From Phycisphaerales bacterium (GTDB taxonomy: Bacteria > Planctomycetota > Phycisphaerae > Phycisphaerales > JAGLTS01), in NCBI GenBank assembly GCA_023135165.1, contig JAGLTS010000016.1, forward strand, positions 37,180 through 101,179: 64,000 nucleotides of DNA, in the 5' to 3' direction. Each line of letters starts with the position of its first letter. The first letter of the stretch is position 1. Below are positions 9,291 through 17,427 of this stretch, in pieces. Under the pieces are notes generated by a model. It was not told where the DNA came from, searched no databases, and saw only the letters and a list, made by a program, of their open reading frames with translations. Position numbers and translations under genes: made by a program.

Positions 9291-10226
9291 ATGACCCAGC
9301 TTCCCCCCGACACGACGAAACGACCGCAGCGGATCGACGACTTGATCGACAGCGGGCTGATGGCTAAGCTCGATCAGCTCGACGTGATGAGCCGCAAGAT
9401 ATTCGCGGGCAAGCTGCAAGGTGAAAGGCGGAGCAAGAGGCGAGGTCAATCCGTCGAGTTCGCTGACTTCCGCCAGTACGTCGCCGGCGATGACCTGCGT
9501 TTCATCGACTGGAACATCTACGCCCGACTGGATCGGCTGTTTCTCAAGCTGTTTCTCGAAGAGGAGGATTTGTCGCTTCAGATCGTGATCGACGCATCGG
9601 GGTCGATGGACTACGGTCGGCCCAACAAACTCGTCTTCGCGCAACGTCTGGCGATGGCGCTCGGATACATAGGCCTGGTCAACCACAACCGCGTGACGCT
9701 GACATCGTTCGGCGCGGGCGGCGTGGTGAGTCGCCTGCCGAACCTGCGCGGAAGGCGGCGCACGCAGGAAATGGGGCGGTGGCTGCTAGATGTCGAGCCG
9801 ACCGGGGAAAGTCCGTTTAACGATGCGATGCGCGCTGTCGCGTTGTCACGCCAGGGCAAAGGCGTGATGATCGTCATCAGCGACTTCCTGCTCAAAGGGG
9901 GATACGAGCGAGGGCTGCGCTACCTCGTCGGCGGCGGGTACGACACGTTCCTTATGCAACTTTTGTCCCAGGAGGAAATGGAACCGGACACTGCCAGCGG
10001 GCTGGGAGGCGACCTGAAACTAACCGATGTCGAAGATGAAGACATTGCGGAGGTGACGATCTCCGCTGCACTCATCAAGCGCTACAAGGAAAACCTTGCT
10101 GCGTATTGCGAGATGCTGCGGAACTTCTGTGTTCGCCGCTCCATGATGCACCTCTTGATCCGCACGGACCAGGAGCTTGATGTGCTGCTGCTCGATACGC
10201 TGCGTAAACGGGGGCTGCTGAAGTGA
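9291..10226 (+). CDS. DUF58 domain protein
   Basis: A 311-residue cytoplasmic protein with the DUF58 core: the conserved FIDWNIYARLDRLFLKLF segment (here slightly shortened) near residue 70 and a vWA-like strand with DASGSMDYG near residue 103-110. The ATG at 9291 is preceded directly by a GTG at 9288; either could be used. It follows moxR by about 40 bases in the same direction. MoxR-DUF58-vWA is a standard arrangement, and DUF58 proteins are thought to link the ATPase to membrane vWA proteins. No catalytic residues are recognised, so the role is inferred from context only. Confidence 0.9.
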   Translation: MTQLPPDTTKRPQRIDDLIDSGLMAKLDQLDVMSRKIFAGKLQGERRSKRRGQSVEFADFRQYVAGDDLRFIDWNIYARLDRLFLKLFLEEEDLSLQIVIDASGSMDYGRPNKLVFAQRLAMALGYIGLVNHNRVTLTSFGAGGVVSRLPNLRGRRRTQEMGRWLLDVEPTGESPFNDAMRAVALSRQGKGVMIVISDFLLKGGYERGLRYLVGGGYDTFLMQLLSQEEMEPDTASGLGGDLKLTDVEDEDIAEVTISAALIKRYKENLAAYCEMLRNFCVRRSMMHLLIRTDQELDVLLLDTLRKRGLLK

Positions 10227-10272
10227 ACGGTGATCGCGGATCATACATTCGCCCCGCAAGGAGCACTTGCCC

Positions 10273-12264
10273 ATGACGTGGGAGGCGCTGCCATTTGCCG
10301 GTGTGATCGCCGCCATTGCCATCCCGGTGCTGGTGATTCTGTACTTCCTGAAGCTGCGTCGTGCGCCGCGTATGGTTGCGTGTACGCTCCTGTGGAAGAA
10401 GAGCATTGAAGACCTGCGTGCGAACGCGCCGTTTCAACGGCTGCGGCGCAACCTGCTCCTGCTGCTCCAACTTATCATTCTCATCCTTGTGATCGTCGCC
10501 ATCGCTCGGCCAAATGTTCTTGGGAATCGTCCGACCGCTGAACGCATCGTTATTATGATTGACCGCTCGCGCAGCATGTCGGCCGTTGATCAGGAGGGCG
10601 GGCTCTCTCGGCTTGAACAGGCCAAGCGTGATGCGATTCGTCTTGTCGAGGCGCTTCCGTCGCCGCGCCTCTTCAGCGCCGCGTCGGGCGACAAGCAGGC
10701 ATCCGTTATGGTGATCGCGTTCGCTGAGCGGGCGCAGCTCTATACGAACTTCACAACTGATCGCAGGCAGATCATCGACGCGATCAAGACGGTCACGCCG
10801 ACGGATGGCCGAACGAACATCGGCGAGGCGCTGAAGCTGTCGCGCGCGTTCGGTCGGAGCGTTGAAGCGGAGACGCGCGGCCAGCAGATCGAAGATCCCG
10901 CGACGATCGAGCTGTTCACGGATGGCAACATCGCGGACATCGCTGACCAAGTCGTCGAGGGTGGGCAGGTGAACTACCACGCCATCGGCGAGCCGGAGAC
11001 GCAGGACAACCTGGCCGTCGTCGCGATGGATGCCATGCGCCTCTACGATCGGCCGACCGAGCTTTCGGTCTTTGCGACGCTTGCCAACTTTGCCGGCGAG
11101 GAGCGAGCCGCGGATGTTCAGCTTTCGTTGAGCGGAACGCCGGTGCAACTCATCACAATCAATCTGCCCGCAGCGCAGAAGGATGATGAGGCGGGCGATG
11201 TGCTGCCGGGCACGCGCGGTATCACGTTTTCGATTCCATCGCTCCTGACCGGTGGGACGGTTGAGATTCGTCAACTCCGGGAGGATGTGCTGGCTTCGGA
11301 TGATGCCGGCATACTTGTGATTCCTCCACCCAAGCGCGCTGCGGTTGCTGCGGTGACATCCGATCTCTTCCTGCGCGATGCGCTGTCGGGTATGCCGATC
11401 GACGTGACGTTCCTGGAAGGTCGTGAACTCGATGCGCAGATCAAGGACGGGCGTGCATCGGCATATGATGTGATCGTGCTCGATGGGTATGTTCCGGAAA
11501 ACGAACTGCGTTCCGGCCGATTCCTCACGTTCGGCTCGCCGCCGAAGATTGCGGGTCTCGAAGATTCGGGAGCGGGGCAGGGCACGTTTGCGATCACGTG
11601 GGATAAGACCCATCCCGCGATGCGCAATCTTGAACTGGACAACCTGTTCATCGGCTCGTATCGGCAACTCAAGACAGCGGATGAGATGCAGCTCATCCTG
11701 GAAGGGGCGACCGGGCCTCTTGCGGTGTCGGTCAGCCGGGGTCAGCTTCAGGCGATCGTTGTTGCGTTCCGGCCGGTTGATTCGTGGTGGCCGCTGGATG
11801 TGAGCTATATCGTGTTCCTTGCCGACTCGATTCGTTACCTCACGGATAGGGGCCAGTCGGCGACGCAACAGTCGATCGTTCCAGGTGAGGCGATCACGAT
11901 GCGCCTGGCGGAGACTGCACGTGATGTGCGATTGCTCATTCCCGGAGAAGGCGGTCTGCAGACGTGGCGCGCCGAGGATCCGACGGCGCTGACATACGGC
12001 CCAGTCGAGTGCACAGGGCTTTATCACGTGCTCTACAGATTGGACGGCGAGAAGCACGAGCGATTTATCGCCGCGAATCTGTTCGACCCGGCGGAGAGCC
12101 GAGTGCAACCGGAGTTTGATCTTCGCATGGCGAGATCATCCGTGTCAGCCGTATCAGTTGGTTCCGCGCAAGTACAGCGCCCGCTCTGGCCCTGGGCGCT
12201 TGGCTTGGGACTGGCCGTATTGTTCTTCGAGTGGTGGATCTACAATCGTCGCGTGTACCTGTGA
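10273..12264 (+). CDS. BatA-like vWA membrane protein
   Basis: A 663-residue protein. The N-terminus is a BatA-type membrane domain with helices at about 8-27 and 60-79 separated by a basic loop (LKLRRAPRMVACTLLWKKS). A vWA domain follows, with the DxSxS metal site DRSRS at 97-101. The middle is a beta-rich region of unknown function, and a last helix (WALGLGLAVLFFEWWIYNRR) closes the protein. ATG 10273 has AAGGAG nine bases upstream; a TTG two codons earlier is less likely. It is the last gene of the block that starts at 5141, 46 bases after the DUF58 gene. The window therefore holds two membrane vWA proteins with one MoxR. Confidence 0.88.
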   Translation: MTWEALPFAGVIAAIAIPVLVILYFLKLRRAPRMVACTLLWKKSIEDLRANAPFQRLRRNLLLLLQLIILILVIVAIARPNVLGNRPTAERIVIMIDRSRSMSAVDQEGGLSRLEQAKRDAIRLVEALPSPRLFSAASGDKQASVMVIAFAERAQLYTNFTTDRRQIIDAIKTVTPTDGRTNIGEALKLSRAFGRSVEAETRGQQIEDPATIELFTDGNIADIADQVVEGGQVNYHAIGEPETQDNLAVVAMDAMRLYDRPTELSVFATLANFAGEERAADVQLSLSGTPVQLITINLPAAQKDDEAGDVLPGTRGITFSIPSLLTGGTVEIRQLREDVLASDDAGILVIPPPKRAAVAAVTSDLFLRDALSGMPIDVTFLEGRELDAQIKDGRASAYDVIVLDGYVPENELRSGRFLTFGSPPKIAGLEDSGAGQGTFAITWDKTHPAMRNLELDNLFIGSYRQLKTADEMQLILEGATGPLAVSVSRGQLQAIVVAFRPVDSWWPLDVSYIVFLADSIRYLTDRGQSATQQSIVPGEAITMRLAETARDVRLLIPGEGGLQTWRAEDPTALTYGPVECTGLYHVLYRLDGEKHERFIAANLFDPAESRVQPEFDLRMARSSVSAVSVGSAQVQRPLWPWALGLGLAVLFFEWWIYNRRVYL

Positions 12265-12440
12265 CGCAGAGCCCGTGGGCACGCATGCACACGTAGCCGA
12301 GTTGCTACGCAGCCCTGGGGTTTGCTTCACCCGTGTGAGCGAATAGGTGTGTTGCATCGCGGTGATGCACCGGATTCACGGAGTCCGGCTCCGCTCGCTG
12401 CGAAGGCGGGAGCCGGCGACGCTCCCTCGGGGTGCGCGTG

Positions 12441-13064
12441 TTACGTCTTGAACTTCGCTGCGACCTCTTCGAGGCCGAGGTACTCGATCATGTGCTGATC
12501 GTACGTGCGCTGATCCTCCTCGCGCGAGAAGTCGAGACGAAGCTCGTTGATGAGCTTGGTGCCGAGGCTGATCCACGCGTGCCATGTCTCGGCGCTGATC
12601 GTGGCATGAATGTGCTCACCGAGCGGGCCTCGGAACGGGGGCTTGTCGAGTTGTGTGCCGAGCTTGCCGGTGCGTTCGCAACGGAACGTGCCTGCGGGCG
12701 TTTCCTCTGTTGAGATCGGCTCTTCGACGATGGGGAGCGGCGCGCCGATCGATTCGAGCAACTCGCCCATCGCCTCCATCGGCATGCGGTCGCCGTGCCC
12801 AGCCGCAGCGCGATAGCCGGTCGTCAGGTACCTCGTCGCCGCCTCGATCTGGTCCGTCTTGACGAGCGACTCGCCGCCGAGCTGGTACGCCTTGCTCATG
12901 ATCGGGTTCAGGTTCGTGCATCGGCGGAACGACGCGGCGGCCTGCTCGAACTGCTGAGCGTGGTAGTAGGCGTTTCCCAGACTAAAGTGCGCCATGTCGT
13001 TGTCCGGGTCGGCTGAGGCCATCTTCTCGAACTGGGCGATGCGTTGCTGGATGTCCATCGTCAT
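12441..13064 (-). CDS. TPR protein fused to YggX-like Fe(II)-trafficking domain
   Basis: A 207-residue protein in two parts. Residues 1 to about 115 contain tetratricopeptide-type helices (DNDMAHFSLGNAYYHAQQF and a following repeat). Residues about 125-207 match the YggX / Fe(II)-trafficking family: an early Cys (FRCERTGKLG), PPFRGPLGEHI, then WHAWISLGTKLINELRL and a C-terminal EYLGLEE. Stand-alone YggX is about 90 residues and is tied to iron-sulfur cluster protection, so a TPR extension is unusual for proteobacteria. I chose ATG 13064 because GGAG lies five bases upstream. The gene converges with the BatA-like gene and is divergent from pyrD. Confidence 0.8.
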   Translation of the reverse strand: MTMDIQQRIAQFEKMASADPDNDMAHFSLGNAYYHAQQFEQAAASFRRCTNLNPIMSKAYQLGGESLVKTDQIEAATRYLTTGYRAAAGHGDRMPMEAMGELLESIGAPLPIVEEPISTEETPAGTFRCERTGKLGTQLDKPPFRGPLGEHIHATISAETWHAWISLGTKLINELRLDFSREEDQRTYDQHMIEYLGLEEVAAKFKT

Positions 13065-13131
13065 CAGGCTCCGTCGTGAGGGGGCGTGGGAACGTCGGAC
13101 CGCATCATAGGCCCCCAGCACCGGGTCGGCG

Positions 13132-14103
13132 ATGCATCAAGACGGCGAGTGTGGTACAAGGCGAACCGTGGCGGCGGATGCTTCCATCTTGCATGTCGAT
13201 CTGGCCGGGCTGACGCTCGCCAATCCCGTCATCGCGGCGGCAGGTACGGCCGGGTACGCCGATGAACTGGCGGGCGTGGCGAAGCTCGCTCGCCTCGGAG
13301 CTGTCGTCACGAAGTCAATCACGCAAGCGCCCCGGGCCGGCAACGAGACGTGGCGCATCGTGCCAATCACCGGCGGGATGATGAACGCGATCGGGCTGGC
13401 CAACATGGGGCTGGACCGGTTCCTGGAAGAGGTCGTTCCGAGGATCGAGCGCCTCGACATACCGGTCATCGGCTCGGTGGCGGGCGGCAGCATCGACGAA
13501 TACACCCGCGTGGCGCAAGCGATGGATGCAGCCGGCGTGCTCCCTGCGATTGAGTTGAACGTCAGTTGTCCCAACACGGATGACGGCCGGCAGTTCGGCG
13601 GCTCGCCGGAACTGCTCAGCGAGCTTGTTCGTGAGGTGAAGGATGTGGTGCAGCGTGCGGTGCTCTTCGTGAAACTCCCGCCGAGCACGGAGGGGATCAG
13701 CACGCTCGCAGCGGCGGCGATCAAGGGCGGCGCGGATGTGCTGACGATCTGCAACACCATACCTGGGCTTGCGCTCGATCCGGCGACGGGGAAACCGCGG
13801 ATCGCACGCGGCGTGGCGGGTGTGAGCGGGCCTGCGATTCATCCACTGGCCGTGCGGCTGGTGCATGAGGTGTACCGTGATGTGGCAGCCGATGCGGGCG
13901 TTCCGATCGTCGGGACGGGCGGTGTGATGGCATGGCGCGACGCTGCGGAGTTCATCCTCGCCGGGGCGACGGCGGTCGGGATGGGGACGGCCCTGTTCGC
14001 CGACCCGAGATCGCCGCTTCGTGTGATTGCCGACCTGCGTCGGTGGGCACATCGCCGAGGCGCCGCGCGCATCACGGATTTGGTGGGTACGGCCGCGTTG
14101 TAG
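13132..14103 (+). CDS. pyrD: Dihydroorotate dehydrogenase, class 1B catalytic subunit
   Basis: A 323-residue FMN enzyme that oxidises dihydroorotate to orotate in pyrimidine synthesis. Visible family features are LANPVIAAAGTAGY at the N-terminus, the K of VTKSIT, the catalytic base Cys in ELNVSCPNT, the substrate/FMN segment CNTIPGLALD, and the phosphate-binding GTGGV and GMGTALF motifs. The Cys base makes it class 1; no electron-transfer subunit PyrK is adjacent, so class 1B is inferred from sequence style. The start is uncertain: ATG 13132 has no clear ribosome site, while GTG 13168 has AAGG upstream and sits closer to the conserved core, giving 311 residues. Confidence 0.92.
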   Translation: MHQDGECGTRRTVAADASILHVDLAGLTLANPVIAAAGTAGYADELAGVAKLARLGAVVTKSITQAPRAGNETWRIVPITGGMMNAIGLANMGLDRFLEEVVPRIERLDIPVIGSVAGGSIDEYTRVAQAMDAAGVLPAIELNVSCPNTDDGRQFGGSPELLSELVREVKDVVQRAVLFVKLPPSTEGISTLAAAAIKGGADVLTICNTIPGLALDPATGKPRIARGVAGVSGPAIHPLAVRLVHEVYRDVAADAGVPIVGTGGVMAWRDAAEFILAGATAVGMGTALFADPRSPLRVIADLRRWAHRRGAARITDLVGTAAL

Positions 14104-14211
14104 GGGTGTGTGGTCTGTCGCTGCCGCCCGACCGCTGTGATCGTGCTACTGTGTTCTGCGGAAAACACGCCACCGCAATGGATGCGGGCTGTACAACGAC
14201 CGGAGGTTCTT

Positions 14212-15987
14212 ATGACTGGACAGACTCGATCAACACGATTCACCGTATTGTGGACGCTGACGGCCGCTGTGCTGCTTGCATGTGCTCCCGCCCGGGGCGC
14301 GGACCGTCTCGCATGGATGGAGCTCGACGGCGCGCTGCGCGAGCAGCCTCACCCGTTCACATGGCTGATGGGCGGGGATGCCGAGCCGACGCTCGCGGAT
14401 GTGCTCTCGCTCTTCGACGAGGCAGCGACGCGCAGCACACTCGACGGGCTGGTCATTCGCATCAAGGATATCGCGCTGACACGTTCGCAGATCGAGGAGA
14501 TCCGTCGCGGCATGGCACACGTGCGCGAGGCGGGTCGGCCGATCTATGTCTTTGCCGATGCGTATGGACCGGGTGCGTACGCCATCGCCGGTGCTGCGGA
14601 TCACGTCCTGCTTCAACGCGGCGGCGTTGTCAGCCTGCCCGGTCTCTACGCGGAGGAGATGTACCTCGGCGGCACGCTGGAATGGCTCGGTCTCAAGGCG
14701 GACTTCCTTCAGGTCGGCGACTTCAAGGGCGCAAGCGAGCAACTCACACGCACCGGGCCGAGCGAAGAGTGGAGCGAGAATATTGACGGCGTGCTCGATG
14801 ACATCTACGAGCAGTCGCTCTTGCGCATCATGCGCGATCGCAAGCTCAGCCGTTCGACGCTTGACGCTGTTCTCGGGCACACGCTTGCATTGCGCGGCGA
14901 GGAAGCGAAGAAGCTCGGCCTTATCGACGCTGTGATCGATGTTCGAGAGCTGCGCGACTGGCTCGAAGCAAAGCAGGGCGACACGGTCAAGTGGACGAAG
15001 CTCTCGACCGGCGGTGATGAGGAACTGAACTTCTTTGCTCTGTGGCAAACGCTCATGACAGGCGGCTCGCCAAAGCATCGCATCACCAAACCGACCGTTG
15101 CCGTCCTGCACATCACAGGCACGATCGTGGATGGCGAATCGAGCATCGGCGGGATGTTCGCAAGCGAGTCGGCGGGCAGCCGAACGATGCGCGAAGCCCT
15201 CAAGGCCATTGAAGAAGAGGATCTCATCGAAGCGGTCGTCGTGCGCATCGACAGCCCGGGCGGCTCGGCGATGGCCAGCGAGATCATCTGGCAAGGCCTG
15301 GATCAGCTGCGCAGCACCAGGCCCGTCTACATCTCGGTTGGCTCACTCGCCGCGAGCGGCGGGTACTACTGCGCGGTGGGCGGTGACAAGATCTTCGTCA
15401 ACGAATCGTCAATCGTCGGCTCGATCGGCGTGGTCGGCGGGAAGATCATCATGAAGGGACTGTACGACAAACTCCACGTCGGCATTTACCCCCGCGCACG
15501 CGGCCCGCTTGCCGGCATCATGAGCAGTGTCGAGGGGTTCAACCCCGAGCATCGCGCCGTGATCCAGACGATGATGGAGGAGACGTATGACATGTTTGCC
15601 GACCACGTCACGGATGCGCGTGACGGCATCGACCTGTCGGTCGTTGCGGAAGGTCGGCTCTTCACCGGGCGTCAGGCGATAGCGCTTCGTATGGCGGACC
15701 GAATTGGTGGCCTGCCCGAAACGATTGCTGCGGTCGCCGATGCCGCCGGGCTGGAGGCCGGTGAGTACGACGTCGTGGACTATCCCGAGCCGGAGAGTAT
15801 CGAGGACTTCCTGGGCAGCATCATGTCGCTGGCGGCGCCCGATCAGACGGCCGGTTTGGCGATGATGCTGCGCGAGCTCGTCGGTGAGAAACACTGGCCC
15901 GTCGTGCGCGACACGCTCAGCGGCCTGCTCTTGCTGCGGCGCGAGCCTGTCCTGCTGATTTCGCCTCGTGTGCTGCTGATCGACTGA
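14212..15987 (+). CDS. sppA: Signal peptide peptidase SppA, 67K (double-domain) type
   Basis: A 591-residue envelope serine protease that degrades leftover signal peptides. It has the two-domain architecture of the E. coli type: an N-terminal half carrying the general base Lys in GDFKGASEQLTRTG (Lys172) and a C-terminal half carrying the nucleophile Ser in GSLAASGGYY (Ser382). A signal peptide occupies about residues 1-30 (TLTAAVLLACAPARGA), so the bulk is periplasmic. ATG 14212 has GGAGG seven bases upstream; the frame is open further back but without a good site. A short GC hairpin followed by four T lies about 27 bases after the stop. Confidence 0.93.
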   Translation: MTGQTRSTRFTVLWTLTAAVLLACAPARGADRLAWMELDGALREQPHPFTWLMGGDAEPTLADVLSLFDEAATRSTLDGLVIRIKDIALTRSQIEEIRRGMAHVREAGRPIYVFADAYGPGAYAIAGAADHVLLQRGGVVSLPGLYAEEMYLGGTLEWLGLKADFLQVGDFKGASEQLTRTGPSEEWSENIDGVLDDIYEQSLLRIMRDRKLSRSTLDAVLGHTLALRGEEAKKLGLIDAVIDVRELRDWLEAKQGDTVKWTKLSTGGDEELNFFALWQTLMTGGSPKHRITKPTVAVLHITGTIVDGESSIGGMFASESAGSRTMREALKAIEEEDLIEAVVVRIDSPGGSAMASEIIWQGLDQLRSTRPVYISVGSLAASGGYYCAVGGDKIFVNESSIVGSIGVVGGKIIMKGLYDKLHVGIYPRARGPLAGIMSSVEGFNPEHRAVIQTMMEETYDMFADHVTDARDGIDLSVVAEGRLFTGRQAIALRMADRIGGLPETIAAVADAAGLEAGEYDVVDYPEPESIEDFLGSIMSLAAPDQTAGLAMMLRELVGEKHWPVVRDTLSGLLLLRREPVLLISPRVLLID

Positions 15988-16013
15988 GCCGACTGATTAC
16001 CCGACCTGCGATC

Positions 16014-16039
16014 ACGCCGCGCCGACCGTGCGGCGTTTT
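16014..16039 (+). terminator. Probable intrinsic terminator after sppA
   Basis: A 7-base GC-rich stem (ACGCCGC at 16014-16020 with GCGGCGT at 16030-16036, 9-base loop) runs into TTTT. It sits shortly after the sppA stop and before the DoxX-like gene. The T-run is short, so termination may be partial. Confidence 0.5.
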
Positions 16040-16128
16040 CCATTGCGCTCGGATTCGGGGAATAGGAGCATCCGCTGCTTGGTTCATCGTGCGGAAGGTG
16101 CCGTGACCCGAACAAACGTGGAGAGACC

Positions 16129-16599
16129 ATGCTTGACACGACTGCCACCCAACCCGTTCCCTGCGACTGCTGCACCGGAACCAGCCGCTGCCACGTCATG
16201 CGGACTGTCGGAACATGGATCAGCCAGATTCTCACCGCGCTGATCCTTGCGCAATCGCTGTTTTTCAAGTTCACATTCGCGCCCGAAGCGCAAGTTATCT
16301 TCGAGAAGCTCGGCGGCAGGCCCGCTGCGACGTTCACCGGTCTGGTCGAACTCGTCTGTGTCATCCTGCTGGTCATCCCGAAGACCGCGGCAGTGGGGGC
16401 GGTCCTCACGCTCATGATGATCAGCGGCGCAATCCTCTCGCATCTTCTCGTCATCGGCATCCAAGTCGTCAACCCAGAAACCGGCCAAGGCGACGGCGGG
16501 ATGCTCTTCGGGATGGCGATCCTCGTCGCAGCGCTCTCCCTCGTCATCATTCTCCTTCGCCGCAAGCAGCTTCCCCTCGTCGGCGAGAAGTTGCGCTGA
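16129..16599 (+). CDS. DoxX-like small membrane protein
   Basis: A 156-residue protein with four predicted membrane helices (about 28-48, 63-83, 85-106 and 124-142). The order, with FKFTFAPEAQVIFEKLGG after the first helix, fits the DoxX / DoxX-like family. A cytoplasmic N-terminus of about 25 residues contains three Cys (CDCC, then a later C) that could bind metal, which is not a general family trait. ATG 16129 has GAGAG upstream. No operon partner is obvious; SppA lies before it behind a probable terminator. DoxX relatives are associated with thiol or quinone redox in other bacteria, but no specific function can be given here. Confidence 0.7.
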   Translation: MLDTTATQPVPCDCCTGTSRCHVMRTVGTWISQILTALILAQSLFFKFTFAPEAQVIFEKLGGRPAATFTGLVELVCVILLVIPKTAAVGAVLTLMMISGAILSHLLVIGIQVVNPETGQGDGGMLFGMAILVAALSLVIILLRRKQLPLVGEKLR

Positions 16600-16748
16600 G
16601 CGCTGCATGCCCAGTAGCGCTCGTGCCCCGAACTCCGTGAGCAATCGCGGGGTTTCTTCTCGACTGAACTCGAGCGAGCAGTTGCCCTGAAGGCACATTG
16701 CGACACGGTGCGATACGATCACCGCATCACACCATCGGAGAACATGAC

Positions 16749-17225
16749 ATGACTGAGAAGGAACGAGTGATTGCGAATCTGCGCATGACGCGCGACGCGA
16801 TTGTGGAGCTGCTGGATGGTTTTCCGGCGGATCAGGCGGCGCACCGACCGAGCGACACGGATAACCATGCGCTGTGGATACTGGGCCACCTCGCGGTGAC
16901 CGATGAGTGGATCATCAAGAAGCTCGGTGAGAAGGGGCAGCTTCCGGCGGCGTACGACGGACTATTCGGCTACCAGTCAATGGTCCACGGATCGGCCGAT
17001 GGGTATCCGCCGTTCGATGAAGTGCGCAACCAGTTCGATGCTGTGCGTCAGCGGCTGCTCGACGTGTTTGAGGCTGCGGATGCTGCGACGCTCGCTGAAC
17101 CGCTTGTCGATTACGAAGGGGATCTGCTCGGGGCTCCGCTCCTGCTCGCCTGGCATGAGGGTTGGCACAGTGGGCAACTCAGCAGCATCCGCCGCGCGCT
17201 CGGGCTGAAGCCCGCGTTCGGCTGA
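16749..17225 (+). CDS. DinB/YfiT-like metal-dependent helical-bundle protein
   Basis: A 158-residue protein of the DinB superfamily (four-helix bundle). The three expected metal-ligand His are seen: His in LWILGHLAVTDEW near residue 45, and two in LAWHEGWHSGQL near 136-140. Family members include thiol S-transferases and damage-induced proteins of unknown activity; the subtype cannot be told. The ATG at 16749 is preceded by GGAG about nine bases upstream; an earlier in-frame start at 16698 would add residues that do not look conserved. The gene is alone between the DoxX-like gene and a beta-lactamase-like gene. Confidence 0.8.
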   Translation: MTEKERVIANLRMTRDAIVELLDGFPADQAAHRPSDTDNHALWILGHLAVTDEWIIKKLGEKGQLPAAYDGLFGYQSMVHGSADGYPPFDEVRNQFDAVRQRLLDVFEAADAATLAEPLVDYEGDLLGAPLLLAWHEGWHSGQLSSIRRALGLKPAFG

Positions 17226-17427
17226 CGCCCAACGTGTCCGACTCGGCAGGAAGATGGACATCTGAGCGAGGCGGCTTCTCCCAACAACCGTGGTAGGGCG
17301 GCTGCGGTGCATCGGTGCACATCCGCCGCGCCGGCGCGATGTGTTGTCGCGGCGGCCTTGCTGCAACTGGAAGGCACATCCGCTGTAGGATCAAGTATGC
17401 CACCCTCACAGAATGACAGGAGAGACC

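Noticed and set aside
10075..12108. 677-codon open frame antisense to the BatA-like gene
   Set aside because: It has no ribosome site, no recognisable domain, and lies fully opposite a clear vWA gene; long antisense frames are common in GC-rich DNA.
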